Assembly: GCF_000423705.1 (NCBI RefSeq)
Contig: NZ_KE384082.1
Coordinates: 494,843 to 558,842, forward strand
Reading direction: 5' to 3'
Length of the DNA: 64,000 nucleotides
From: Stappia stellulata DSM 5886
Lineage (GTDB): Bacteria > Pseudomonadota > Alphaproteobacteria > Rhizobiales > Stappiaceae
Shown: one piece after another, positions 38,697 to 47,020 of the stretch
Position numbering within the stretch: the first letter of the stretch is position 1
Layout of the letters: each line of letters opens with the position of its first letter
The notes under the pieces: generated by a model
What the model was told of the DNA's origin: nothing
Seen by the model: the letters and a program-made list of their open reading frames with translations, nothing else
Database searches by the model: none
Position numbers and translations under genes: made by a program

Positions 38697-39635
38697 TCAG
38701 CCGGACGATCCGGGCGCCGGCCCGGCCTGGGTGCGGCGGGACCGCGACGCGGCCAGGCCCGCCCCGCCGATGAGGATCAGCGTGCCGCCGGCATAGGTGG
38801 CGGGTCGCGGAGTTTCCGCGAAGAGGAGCCATCCGAACAAGGCCCCGAACACGATCCATGTGTAGCGGACCGGACCGATCAGGGCGGCGTCGGACAAGCG
38901 GAACGCCTGGATGTTGCAGACCTGCGCGATGATCGCAACCGGCCCCAGCAAAACGAATGCACCGATCAGGCTGGCGGGAACCGGTTGCCATTGCCAAAGG
39001 GCCGGAGCCGCAAACAGCAGCATGCCGAACAGGTTCACATAGAAAAGCACGACAAGCGCGCGTTCCGACCGGGCAAGCGTCTTGATGAGAACGCTCTCCA
39101 CGGCGATGAGCACCGCGCCGGCAAGCGCAGCCAGGCCGGGAAGCACCATATCGGCCGCCAGACGCAGGCCGACACCATCGCCCGCGACGACAATCATCGC
39201 GCCCGCCAGACACACGAAAGCCGCGCCCCACTGCCGAAGCGTGAAGGCTTCCTTCAGCACGCAGACGCCGAGGAGAACGGTAAAGAACCCGTCGAGCAGG
39301 CCGATGGCCGTCGCCTCCGCGACGGGCATGTTGGTGGCCGCATAGATCGCCGCAATGCCGCCTCCGCCGCCGGCGGCCGCCCGCACCGCGTGGACATGGA
39401 TTTGCGGCGTGGCCAGCCCGTACTGCCGCTCCCGGCGCAGGAGCGCCCAGGCAACCACGCACAGCAACCCGCCGACGTAGCGCAGCCAGATGATCTGGGC
39501 GGCGGAGGCGACACCGCCGCTCCACTTTCCCGAAACGAAGATCAGCGCAAACAGCGCAACGGCCACGGCCGCCCAGGCAACGCCCTTCGCATTGTCGAAC
39601 GCGCCCGCGGTCGATGTCCTGTCGCCTGAAACCAT
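38697..39635 (-). CDS. EamA/DMT-family transporter
   Basis: A 312-residue membrane protein with about ten helices in two repeated EamA halves (AVALFALIFVSGKWSGGVAS..., AALAGAVLIAVESVLIKTLA...). Such proteins export metabolites or amino acids. It is divergent from the LysR gene with 101 bases between, so the LysR protein may control it. Substrate unknown. Confidence 0.88.
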   Translation of the reverse strand: MVSGDRTSTAGAFDNAKGVAWAAVAVALFALIFVSGKWSGGVASAAQIIWLRYVGGLLCVVAWALLRRERQYGLATPQIHVHAVRAAAGGGGGIAAIYAATNMPVAEATAIGLLDGFFTVLLGVCVLKEAFTLRQWGAAFVCLAGAMIVVAGDGVGLRLAADMVLPGLAALAGAVLIAVESVLIKTLARSERALVVLFYVNLFGMLLFAAPALWQWQPVPASLIGAFVLLGPVAIIAQVCNIQAFRLSDAALIGPVRYTWIVFGALFGWLLFAETPRPATYAGGTLILIGGAGLAASRSRRTQAGPAPGSSG

Positions 39636-39736
39636 GCGTCTGTCCCTCGGTGGTCACGAGGCGTGGTTTTCGGCCGTAGCGTCATTCAGATCCAATAGAG
39701 ATTGACCTACAGTCCATACAGAATCGATATAGGCAT

Positions 39737-40675
39737 ATGAAAATCACGACCGCCCAGCTCGATGCCTTTTCCGCCGTGCTCGATCTCGGCACGGCAACGG
39801 CCGCCGCGAGCGTTCTCAACACCTCCCAGCCATCGATCACCCGCGCGATCAAGCAGCTGGAGGATGCAACCGGACTGTTGCTGTTCAACCGGACCAAGGG
39901 TCGTCTCGTGCCGACCGCCGACGCCCGCGATCTCGCCCGCGTCGTTCTGGAAAACCACCAGGGGATGCTACGGATCCAGGAGGCGGCGAAGGGGATACGC
40001 CGGCGACGCATCGGGCACCTGCGCATCGCCTGCCTGCCGGCCTTCACGCAAGGGTTCATCGCCCGCGCACTCTCCGACTTTCTCCCCCACCACCCGCACG
40101 TCAGCATCTTCGTCCGCCCGCTCGCCTCCGCCGAGATCCGCAACGCCGTGTCGAAGGGGCTGATCGACATCGGGATCGCGGCCTATGAGGTCGAGGCCCC
40201 CGGCGTCCGCAGCACCCGTTTCACCGAATGCGCCGAGGTCGCCGTCCTGCCGCGGGAGCATCCCCTCGCGGCTCGACAGGAGCTGACCCCGGCCGACCTC
40301 GCGACCCAAAGGATCGTTCGCCTGGCAGCGGCTGATCCCTATCGCACACGGCTGGACACGCTGCTGTCGGGCCTCGCCACCGATACACCCGCCATGGATA
40401 CCTCCGTGATCGAGGTCGAGACCAGCGCCGCCGCCTGCGCGCTTGCAGCGGAAGGCGTCGGCATCGCCGTGGTCAATCCGCTGACCGCGCTCGACTTCGT
40501 TCCGGCGGGCCTTGTCCTGCGCCGCCTGACCCACATGCTTCCCTTCGTCACCACGCTGGTTCGCCCGGCCCAGACCGGCAAGACGCCGCTGGCCGACGCC
40601 TTTGCAAGGACGCTTGCGACCCGCCGGGATGCCGATCTCGGCACGGCCGCCGACCTTTGCGGGACGCAGTCTTAA
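39737..40675 (+). CDS. LysR-family transcriptional regulator
   Basis: A 312-residue LysR protein. The N-terminal winged helix-turn-helix has TAAASVLNTSQPSITRAIKQ then LEDATGLLLFNRTKGRLVPT, and the effector domain begins near residue 92 (IGHLRIACLPAFTQGFIARA). The effector cannot be deduced. The divergent transporter gene is the likely target. A possible own promoter, TTGACC-N18-GATATA, lies just before the ATG. Confidence 0.92.
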   Translation: MKITTAQLDAFSAVLDLGTATAAASVLNTSQPSITRAIKQLEDATGLLLFNRTKGRLVPTADARDLARVVLENHQGMLRIQEAAKGIRRRRIGHLRIACLPAFTQGFIARALSDFLPHHPHVSIFVRPLASAEIRNAVSKGLIDIGIAAYEVEAPGVRSTRFTECAEVAVLPREHPLAARQELTPADLATQRIVRLAAADPYRTRLDTLLSGLATDTPAMDTSVIEVETSAAACALAAEGVGIAVVNPLTALDFVPAGLVLRRLTHMLPFVTTLVRPAQTGKTPLADAFARTLATRRDADLGTAADLCGTQS

Positions 40676-40857
40676 CCGCAGACGGGGGCGCTGCGGGTGT
40701 TTGCCCGCCGACACATCGGGTTGTTTCCGGAATGCGAACAGTGCGCCCACCGGTTTGCCGATTGTTCCGGAGAGCCTGAGATCCCACCTTGGGTCCAGAT
40801 CGTTGAAACGGGCGGGCCGGCATACGGCCAAACGCCCCATCGAAAAGGACCAATGCG

Positions 40858-41559
40858 ATGCAGATCCATCGTCCGTCACACGCGCGGGGCCGCGCCGATT
40901 TCGGCTGGCTCGACAGCCGCCACAGCTTTTCCTTCGGCCAGTATTATGACGAAGACCACATGGGCTTCGGCGCGCTGCGCGTGATCAACGAGGACCGTGT
41001 GGCACCCGGTGCAGGCTTCGGCACCCATCCGCACAAGGACATGGAAATCCTGTCCTATGTCGTGGAAGGCGCGATGGAACACAAGGATTCCATCGGGACC
41101 GGTTCGGTGATCCGGCCCGGCGACCTTCAGCGCATGAGTGCGGGCACCGGCATCCGCCACAGCGAATACAATCACTCCAAGGACGCACCGGTGCACTTCC
41201 TGCAAATCTGGATCCTGCCGGAACGCAACGGGCTGAAGCCGGGCTACGAGCAAAAGACCTTTCCGGCGGCTGAGCGCGACGGCCGGCTGCGGCTTCTCGG
41301 ATCGCCGGACGGTCGCGACGGTTCGCTCACCATCCATCAGGATGTGGCGCTCTATGGCGCGCTGCTGAAACCGCAGGCGAGCGTCTCCCATGCCCTGGCC
41401 GAGGGGCGCAAGGCCTGGCTCCAGCTTGTGCGCGGAACGCTCCGCGTGAACGGCCAGAGCCTCGCCGCCGGCGACGGCCTCGGCATCGACGCGCCGGACA
41501 CGCTCGCCATTGCGGCGCGAGAGGACGCGGAATTCCTGCTGTTCGATCTCGCCGCATAG
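40858..41559 (+). CDS. pirin-family (YhhW-like) protein
   Basis: A 233-residue bicupin of the pirin family. Iron ligands are visible in GTHPHKDMEI (two His) and GIRHSEYN (His and Glu). YhhW-type members have quercetin 2,3-dioxygenase activity in vitro, but the physiological substrate is unclear. The ATG 40858 start gives the family's MQIHRPSHARG-type N-terminus. The 182-base gap to lysR argues for its own promoter. Confidence 0.92.
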   Translation: MQIHRPSHARGRADFGWLDSRHSFSFGQYYDEDHMGFGALRVINEDRVAPGAGFGTHPHKDMEILSYVVEGAMEHKDSIGTGSVIRPGDLQRMSAGTGIRHSEYNHSKDAPVHFLQIWILPERNGLKPGYEQKTFPAAERDGRLRLLGSPDGRDGSLTIHQDVALYGALLKPQASVSHALAEGRKAWLQLVRGTLRVNGQSLAAGDGLGIDAPDTLAIAAREDAEFLLFDLAA

Positions 41560-41650
41560 CCCATGATGGCGGACCGGGGCAGAATGCCCCCGGTCCGCCT
41601 GTTCAAGACAGGCGCGCCGCATGCGGACCGCCCGGCAGGAGATGTCACGA

Positions 41651-41953
41651 ATGACTGGTCAACCCATCACCATCGAGCTGGAGCGCGAAAGCGCCCGGGG
41701 CCGCTATGTCGCGACGGTCGCACAGCACGCGGAGCCGGCGGAGCTCACCTTCTCGATCGCCAGCGAAACGCTGGTCATCGCCGATCACACCGGCGTGCCC
41801 GACAGTCTGCGCGGCACCGGTGTCGGTCATGCGCTGGTGGCACGCCTGGTCGAGGACGCCCGCGCCGGCGGGTTTCTCATCGTGCCGCTCTGCCCCTTCG
41901 TCAATGCCCAGCGCCGCAGACATCCGGAATGGGCCGACGCCTTCAAGGCGTGA
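41651..41953 (+). CDS. YidJ/Gcn5-like small N-acetyltransferase
   Basis: A 100-residue protein of the small GNAT-related family (human NATD1/YjdJ type). Residues FSIASETLVIADHTGVPDSL then RGTGVGHALVARLVEDARA contain the acetyl-CoA loop RGTGVGHAL, and IVPLCPFVNAQRRRHPEW is the usual end. ATG 41651 follows AGGAGA at a good distance; ATG 41642 would sit on the ribosome site. Function unknown. Confidence 0.87.
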   Translation: MTGQPITIELERESARGRYVATVAQHAEPAELTFSIASETLVIADHTGVPDSLRGTGVGHALVARLVEDARAGGFLIVPLCPFVNAQRRRHPEWADAFKA

Positions 41954-41996
41954 ACGGGGCGCCGCAGGCTCGGCCTTGCCGCCAGGCGGCGCGCGC

Positions 41997-43289
41997 TCAG
42001 CCGGCCCGGCCGCTCCACACGGCGCAGTCGACACCAAGACGCCGGCGCGCGGTCCACCACATCGCGCCGGCGGCGAAGCCCGTCGACGCAGTGTAGGCGA
42101 TGCCGGCGGCGACAATGCCGAACAGCGGATAGAGCGCGAACATCAAACCGGCGGAAAGCGGCAGCGACAGGATCAGGATCGCGACGATCTCACGCTGCCG
42201 CCCGGCCCCGCTCAGAACCGACAGGGCCGGCCCGAACACGGCCCGAACCACGAAAGTCCCGCACAAGACCAAAAGCAAGGGAAGGCCGTCGGCGAACTCC
42301 GGCCCGAACAACGACAGGAAGAACGGACCGACCAGCCACAAGCCGGCGAAGGCGGCAAGCGCATAGCCGACAGACAATCCGTTGGTGACGGCAATCAGCC
42401 GGGTCGCCGCCGCCCGGTCGTCCAGGGCCTGCGCGGCAAGGATCTTCGGCTGAAACACCGAATAGATCGAGCGAACCCCGAAACCGGCCAGCACGCGAAA
42501 GCGGAAACACACATGCAACAGGGCGATCTCGACCGGGGCGGCGACCAGGGACGCCAGCAACAAATGCAGCTCGATCACATATTCCCAGATCAGGGATATG
42601 GTCAGCCATGGCGGCGCCATCGACCACCAGCGCCGGGTTTCGCGCACGGCCGGCGCCGGCCGTGCGCGCAGTGCGCGAAACAGGAAGCAGCCTTGCACCG
42701 CTGCCGCACTCCACACGGCAACCGGGATGCCGGCGAGAATCCAGCCGGCGGAAACGCCCGGCATGGCCAACGCCAGCCCCAAGACGAAAACGAGGATCAA
42801 GAACGGACGCCCGAGACTGTCGGCAATCTGCGCTTCGCCGGGCCGCTGCAACCCGGTCAGGACCGCGCCGTTGAACAGGGTCAGCGCAACGCCGGGTGCG
42901 GTCAGGCACACGGCAACGACCGCCTGCGAATGCAAGCCCCCCTCCGCGAGACCGGGCACCGCCTCCGGCGCCAGAAGCGCCAGAAAGGCGATCCCGGCAA
43001 CGGGAATGCAGGCGACCAGCACATTGCGCAGGCCGGCCTGCACCAGTCCGTGCAGGCGGTCGTCCTGTTCCCGCGCGGCGTATTCGGCCGTGAGGATCTG
43101 GGCGAAGGCCTGAAAGCCGGCGAGCATCAGCACCGCAAGCACCCCGGAGGCGGAGACCACCAACGCATAAGCCGCCGTTGCATCGGCGCCAAAGGACCGT
43201 GCGATCACCAGCGTCGCCAGCAACACCGCGCCCGCGCCGCCGAGCCGGGCGAGCGTCAGCACCGAAAGCCTTGTTAGGATCGCCAGCAT
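41997..43289 (-). CDS. polysaccharide/lipid-linked oligosaccharide flippase-like protein
   Basis: A 430-residue protein with about twelve membrane helices, similar in layout to MATE/MOP-type Wzx flippases (VLTLARLGGAGAVLLATLVI at the start, repeated pairs of helices to the end). It is the third gene of an envelope set after the ATP-grasp and FemAB-like genes, separated from the latter by 212 bases. I infer export of a lipid-linked glycan or peptide-modified precursor. ATG 43289 chosen; upstream in-frame sequence is not conserved. Confidence 0.8.
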   Translation of the reverse strand: MLAILTRLSVLTLARLGGAGAVLLATLVIARSFGADATAAYALVVSASGVLAVLMLAGFQAFAQILTAEYAAREQDDRLHGLVQAGLRNVLVACIPVAGIAFLALLAPEAVPGLAEGGLHSQAVVAVCLTAPGVALTLFNGAVLTGLQRPGEAQIADSLGRPFLILVFVLGLALAMPGVSAGWILAGIPVAVWSAAAVQGCFLFRALRARPAPAVRETRRWWSMAPPWLTISLIWEYVIELHLLLASLVAAPVEIALLHVCFRFRVLAGFGVRSIYSVFQPKILAAQALDDRAAATRLIAVTNGLSVGYALAAFAGLWLVGPFFLSLFGPEFADGLPLLLVLCGTFVVRAVFGPALSVLSGAGRQREIVAILILSLPLSAGLMFALYPLFGIVAAGIAYTASTGFAAGAMWWTARRRLGVDCAVWSGRAG

Positions 43290-43501
43290 GACGCAAAGCG
43301 CTCCCGCGGTTCGGCCCCGGGTCGCACGCCGATGAAAGGGCCGGTCATGCCCCCGCCCTTCTTGCCGTGCGGCAGGATGCGCAAGCTCTGGCCGGAAGCA
43401 AGGAACATGGCGGCCCCGTCGCGCGCGGCCCGGGCCGCTTTGCACGCCTGCCGTCGCGGCGCGTCCCCCGTCCCCGGCAGCCTCATTTGCGGAACCACAC
43501 C

Positions 43502-44704
43502 CTAGCGGCCAAATCGAACGGGAAGCATCTGGGCAAGCGGTTCGCGCAGCCGGTCGCGCACATCCCGCACCGCCATGACCAGTCGCCCGACCACAGCCGC
43601 GTATTTGCCGCTGGCGATGACATGCGCGGGCCGTTCGTGGAGGATGACGCCGGTCTTGCCGACCAGTCCGCGCTTGAACTGATGCAGGGGACAAGTCGCC
43701 GAACCGGCACCGCCAAGCGCATACCAGCGCATCGCCGGGTCGCGCGACAAATGGCAGAGTACTGCCCATTGCAGCGCATACCCTGCCCGCGTCGGCAACG
43801 CATCGTCCGCCGTCGCGCCATAGAGAAATGCCGCCGTGTCACCGCAACAGTCGACCACCGCCATGGCAAGGGGAACGCCGTCCTTGCGGGTGACGAACAT
43901 GCGCGGGCGCAAGCGCTCCAGCGGGCTGGCCAGCCTGTGCGCCAGGGTGTCGATCGGCGAATAGTCGACGAACTTCTTGCGTGCCAGCATCTCGTGATAG
44001 AGGCCGAGAACCTCGTTCAGTCCGGCCTCGCCCTCCACCAGTTCGGTTTGCAGTCCGGCGGCTTCCGCCTTTTTGAGATTGTATCGCCATTTCTGCGAGA
44101 AATTCGCCCGCAGCGCCTCCGGGTCCAGATCCACCCTCGCGAAATACCGCAGCGGATTGGAGAACGGGGCCATGCCCTGGAACCCAATCCGCTCCAGTGC
44201 CGCGGCCGGCGCGTCCCCGAGATCCGGATCGGGCCTGGGCATGATCATCAGATACTCTTTCTTGCGCCGACACACGTCGTCTGTCACCGCCCGCAAGACC
44301 AGTTCGAGCGTCTCCGGGGTCACGGCCTTGCCGTTGCGCCGCCAAACGGGGCCCCAGCGTGTGGAGGTGATCGTACAGCCAAACACCGGCACCTTCACCA
44401 GACGCAGAAACGCGCCGCCGACCAATTCGCCGTTTGCGTAGACGGCCAGGCGGCGCAACTGCTCCGGCGCCCGACGCACTTCGTTGAAGCTCTGGAGCTG
44501 TTCCTGAACCGCGTCGTCGAACCCGAGCACCAGGCGGTCCCAGTCCTCGGCGGCGACATCTTCCACCCGCACATCGGCCCTCGTTGCGGCGCACACGCCA
44601 CCGGCTGCCATCGATGGCGCACGGCTTTCCGTCTCCAACGCCAAATCGCGATGGAGCATACCCTGTGGCGCCCCCGCCAACGACCGGTCTGTCGCTCGAT
44701 GCAT
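43502..44704 (-). CDS. FemAB/GNAT-like acyl- or aminoacyltransferase
   Basis: A 400-residue protein with two GNAT-like halves, as in the FemAB/Acetyltransf_6 group. The C-terminal half shows VDYSPIDTLAHRLASPLERL, VVDCCGDTAAFLYGATADDA and WYALGGAGSATCPLHQFKRG, where an ALGG...KRG pattern typical of this family binds the substrate. These enzymes add amino acids or acyl groups to peptidoglycan precursors or exopolysaccharides. It starts 11 bases after the ATP-grasp stop. Confidence 0.78.
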   Translation of the reverse strand: MHRATDRSLAGAPQGMLHRDLALETESRAPSMAAGGVCAATRADVRVEDVAAEDWDRLVLGFDDAVQEQLQSFNEVRRAPEQLRRLAVYANGELVGGAFLRLVKVPVFGCTITSTRWGPVWRRNGKAVTPETLELVLRAVTDDVCRRKKEYLMIMPRPDPDLGDAPAAALERIGFQGMAPFSNPLRYFARVDLDPEALRANFSQKWRYNLKKAEAAGLQTELVEGEAGLNEVLGLYHEMLARKKFVDYSPIDTLAHRLASPLERLRPRMFVTRKDGVPLAMAVVDCCGDTAAFLYGATADDALPTRAGYALQWAVLCHLSRDPAMRWYALGGAGSATCPLHQFKRGLVGKTGVILHERPAHVIASGKYAAVVGRLVMAVRDVRDRLREPLAQMLPVRFGR

Positions 44705-44715
44705 GTCAAACCTCG

Positions 44716-45975
44716 CTAGAGACTGTCTTTGGCAAAACGACCCGGGCTTATTTTCCACATCCGGACGAGTTTGCCGATGCCGGGAAGAACATCGAGGATC
44801 GCAAGAAGGCCGGGCAACGGATCGCGCCAGTCGAAACCGACATCGAGTTGCGCGCTCCAACGGGCGCGAATGGCGCGCCCGAGCCAACGACAGGCTTCCC
44901 CGTTCGAAACCTGCCCCGTCCGCCAGGCGACCTTGGCGCCGAGCAGGTCGCCCGCAAGCCAGCAATAGCGAAGCGGTGTGCGGTGCGGCTGCCGCCCCTC
45001 GTCGGGGCGTCCGTCCAACGACAGACACACATCCAGCAACCGGTCGGTCAGGTCCAGTCCGCAGGCCGCGGGGATCGCGTGATTGCCCGCATAGCGGGGG
45101 TTGATCTCCAGAAAGCAGGTCGCGCCCGTTTCCGGATCCACCAGAAACTGCGCACAACCGATCCCGGAATAGCCAAGCGCCGCGATCATCGCCGCGGTGT
45201 ATCTGCCAAGAGCCGGGTCGGTCGCCCCTGCCACCCCCTCCACCGCCAGCCCGGCTCCGTCGAGCCGGTCGGTGCGGGTGATCTCCACATGCAGCAGGCT
45301 GTCGATCCGTCCTTCGCGTGCGGAGAAATAAAGGTTATGTCGCGGCCCCGAGGCCTTGCGTTGCAACAGCAGCGCGCGATGCCCCTCCGGCCAGTCCGGC
45401 AGGAGTCGCTCCAATGCTGCGCGGTCCTCCACCGTCACCGCCTTCTCTCCGAGCAGCCGGTGAGACGAGGAGAGCGAACGAATGACGATCGGAAACCCGA
45501 TGCGGTCCGCTTCGCCGATCAGCTCCGCATGATCGCAGACTTCCGCAAAAGGCGCGACCGGCACGCCGGCGGCCTCGGCGGTGGCCATCATCCGCCGCTT
45601 GTCGAGGCAGGCCTCGACAAGCTCAGGCGCCACCATCATCGCCTTGACGCCGCGCGGCAGCACGGCCTCTCCCCCGGCGAAAAAGCGCACGTAGGGCTCG
45701 GAGACCGGCACCACAAGGCGAATATCGTCGCGCCGCGCCAGAACCTCCGACAGCGCGCGTGCGAAAGCGGCCGCATCCTCGTCGACCTTCGGATGGGTCC
45801 ACAAGCGATCCACATGACGCGACAGCGCCGCCCCGCGCTCGAAGCCGTCGAGCCCCGTTGCCACGCGGTAGCCGCGCGCCCTGAGTTCGCGGGCAATCAC
45901 CATCGTCGGGCGATAGTTGCCAAGAAGGAGCGCATATTGGTTGTCACGTTCGCTCAAATCTTCACCCGTAGACAA
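44716..45975 (-). CDS. ATP-grasp ligase of the envelope set
   Basis: A 419-residue ATP-grasp protein. An N-terminal pre-ATP domain (NQYALLLGNYRPTMVIAREL) is followed by ATP-grasp parts: KRRMMATAEAAGVPVAPFA, FPIVIRSLSSSH, and the metal-binding FLEINPRYAGNHAIPAACG (E, N). It would form an amide or similar bond to an unknown substrate. The start is uncertain: TTG 45975 begins the longest plausible frame, with TTGs and no ATG nearby. First gene of the set with the FemAB-like and flippase genes. Confidence 0.75.
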   Translation of the reverse strand: MSTGEDLSERDNQYALLLGNYRPTMVIARELRARGYRVATGLDGFERGAALSRHVDRLWTHPKVDEDAAAFARALSEVLARRDDIRLVVPVSEPYVRFFAGGEAVLPRGVKAMMVAPELVEACLDKRRMMATAEAAGVPVAPFAEVCDHAELIGEADRIGFPIVIRSLSSSHRLLGEKAVTVEDRAALERLLPDWPEGHRALLLQRKASGPRHNLYFSAREGRIDSLLHVEITRTDRLDGAGLAVEGVAGATDPALGRYTAAMIAALGYSGIGCAQFLVDPETGATCFLEINPRYAGNHAIPAACGLDLTDRLLDVCLSLDGRPDEGRQPHRTPLRYCWLAGDLLGAKVAWRTGQVSNGEACRWLGRAIRARWSAQLDVGFDWRDPLPGLLAILDVLPGIGKLVRMWKISPGRFAKDSL

Positions 45976-46209
45976 AACCGCGCGATTGTCGCCCCCTCGG
46001 ACGTCAACGACGGGTTGCGGCCAGTTTCCCTATAATCGGCGTATAACTTGAAGTGTTCGTAAACGGCGGGGACGCAAGATGTCCGCCCCTCGGTTCCACC
46101 GGTGTTCCGCCATGGCGGACAAGAGACACGCCGCACACGCATTCTCTTCTTGAGACGAGCGATCCCCTTCACGATTGCGACACGTTTTTCGACTATGTTG
46201 CGCTGCACC

Positions 46210-47004
46210 ATGACCGAAAAACAAACCCTAGGCCCCTCCATGTTCTCCCTTGAAGGCAAGCGTGCCCTTGTCGTGGGCATCGCCAACGAGCAATCCATCG
46301 CCTGGGGCTGCGCGCAGGCGTTCCGCCGTCAGGGCGCTGATCTCGCCGTCACCTATCTGAATGCCAAGGCGGAGCCGCATGTGCGCCCGCTGGCGGAAAC
46401 GCTCGGCGCGGAGATCGTCGCCCCCCTCGATGTGACCGAGGACAACGAGATGGATGCGGTCTTCGAGGAGATCGAGACCCGCTGGGGGAAGATCGACATC
46501 CTGCTCCACTCCATCGCCTATTGCCCGAAGGACGACCTGCACGGGCGGGTGATCGACTGTTCGCGCGACGGCTTCGCCACCGCGATGGACATCTCGGTGC
46601 ATTCGTATCTGCGCATGATCCGCCGCGCCGAACCCTTGATGTCGGATGGCGGGACCTGCATGACCGTGTCGTTCTACGGCTCGGAAAGGGTCGTCGACCA
46701 CTACAACATCATGGGACCGGTCAAGGCGGCGCTTGAATCGGTGACCCGCTACGCCGCCGCCGAACTCGGCCCCAAACGCATCTCCGTTCACGCGCTCTCG
46801 CCGGGACCGCTCGCCACCCGCGCGGCCAGCGGCATCGACCATTTCGACGAGCTGATGGCCGCCAGCGCGGCCCGCACGCCCAGCCGCCACCTCGCCAGCA
46901 TCGAGGACATCGGCGCCTATGCCGCCTTTCTCGCCTCCCGCGAGGCGGCAAATGTCACCGGCGGTATTCATCCCATCGACGGCGGTTATCACATCGTCGG
47001 CTGA
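46210..47004 (+). CDS. fabI: enoyl-[acyl-carrier-protein] reductase (FabI-like)
   Basis: A 264-residue short-chain reductase of the FabI branch. It has the NAD(H)-binding VVGIANEQSIAWGCAQAF, the LLHSIAYCPK block and the catalytic Y-x6-K in YNIMGPVK with the second tyrosine in SFYGSE. FabI reduces enoyl-ACP in fatty-acid synthesis. ATG 46210 gives the usual length; ATG 46240 would also fit. It is paired with a DUF3141 gene 16 bases downstream, so it may serve a side pathway rather than be the main FabI. Confidence 0.87.
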   Translation: MTEKQTLGPSMFSLEGKRALVVGIANEQSIAWGCAQAFRRQGADLAVTYLNAKAEPHVRPLAETLGAEIVAPLDVTEDNEMDAVFEEIETRWGKIDILLHSIAYCPKDDLHGRVIDCSRDGFATAMDISVHSYLRMIRRAEPLMSDGGTCMTVSFYGSERVVDHYNIMGPVKAALESVTRYAAAELGPKRISVHALSPGPLATRAASGIDHFDELMAASAARTPSRHLASIEDIGAYAAFLASREAANVTGGIHPIDGGYHIVG

Positions 47005-47020
47005 CGCATCGAGGTTTGCC

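Noticed and set aside
37570-39657. 695-codon minus-strand frame across mnmA, pmtA and the EamA gene
   Set aside because: Out of frame with the real EamA gene and antisense to two well-recognised genes.
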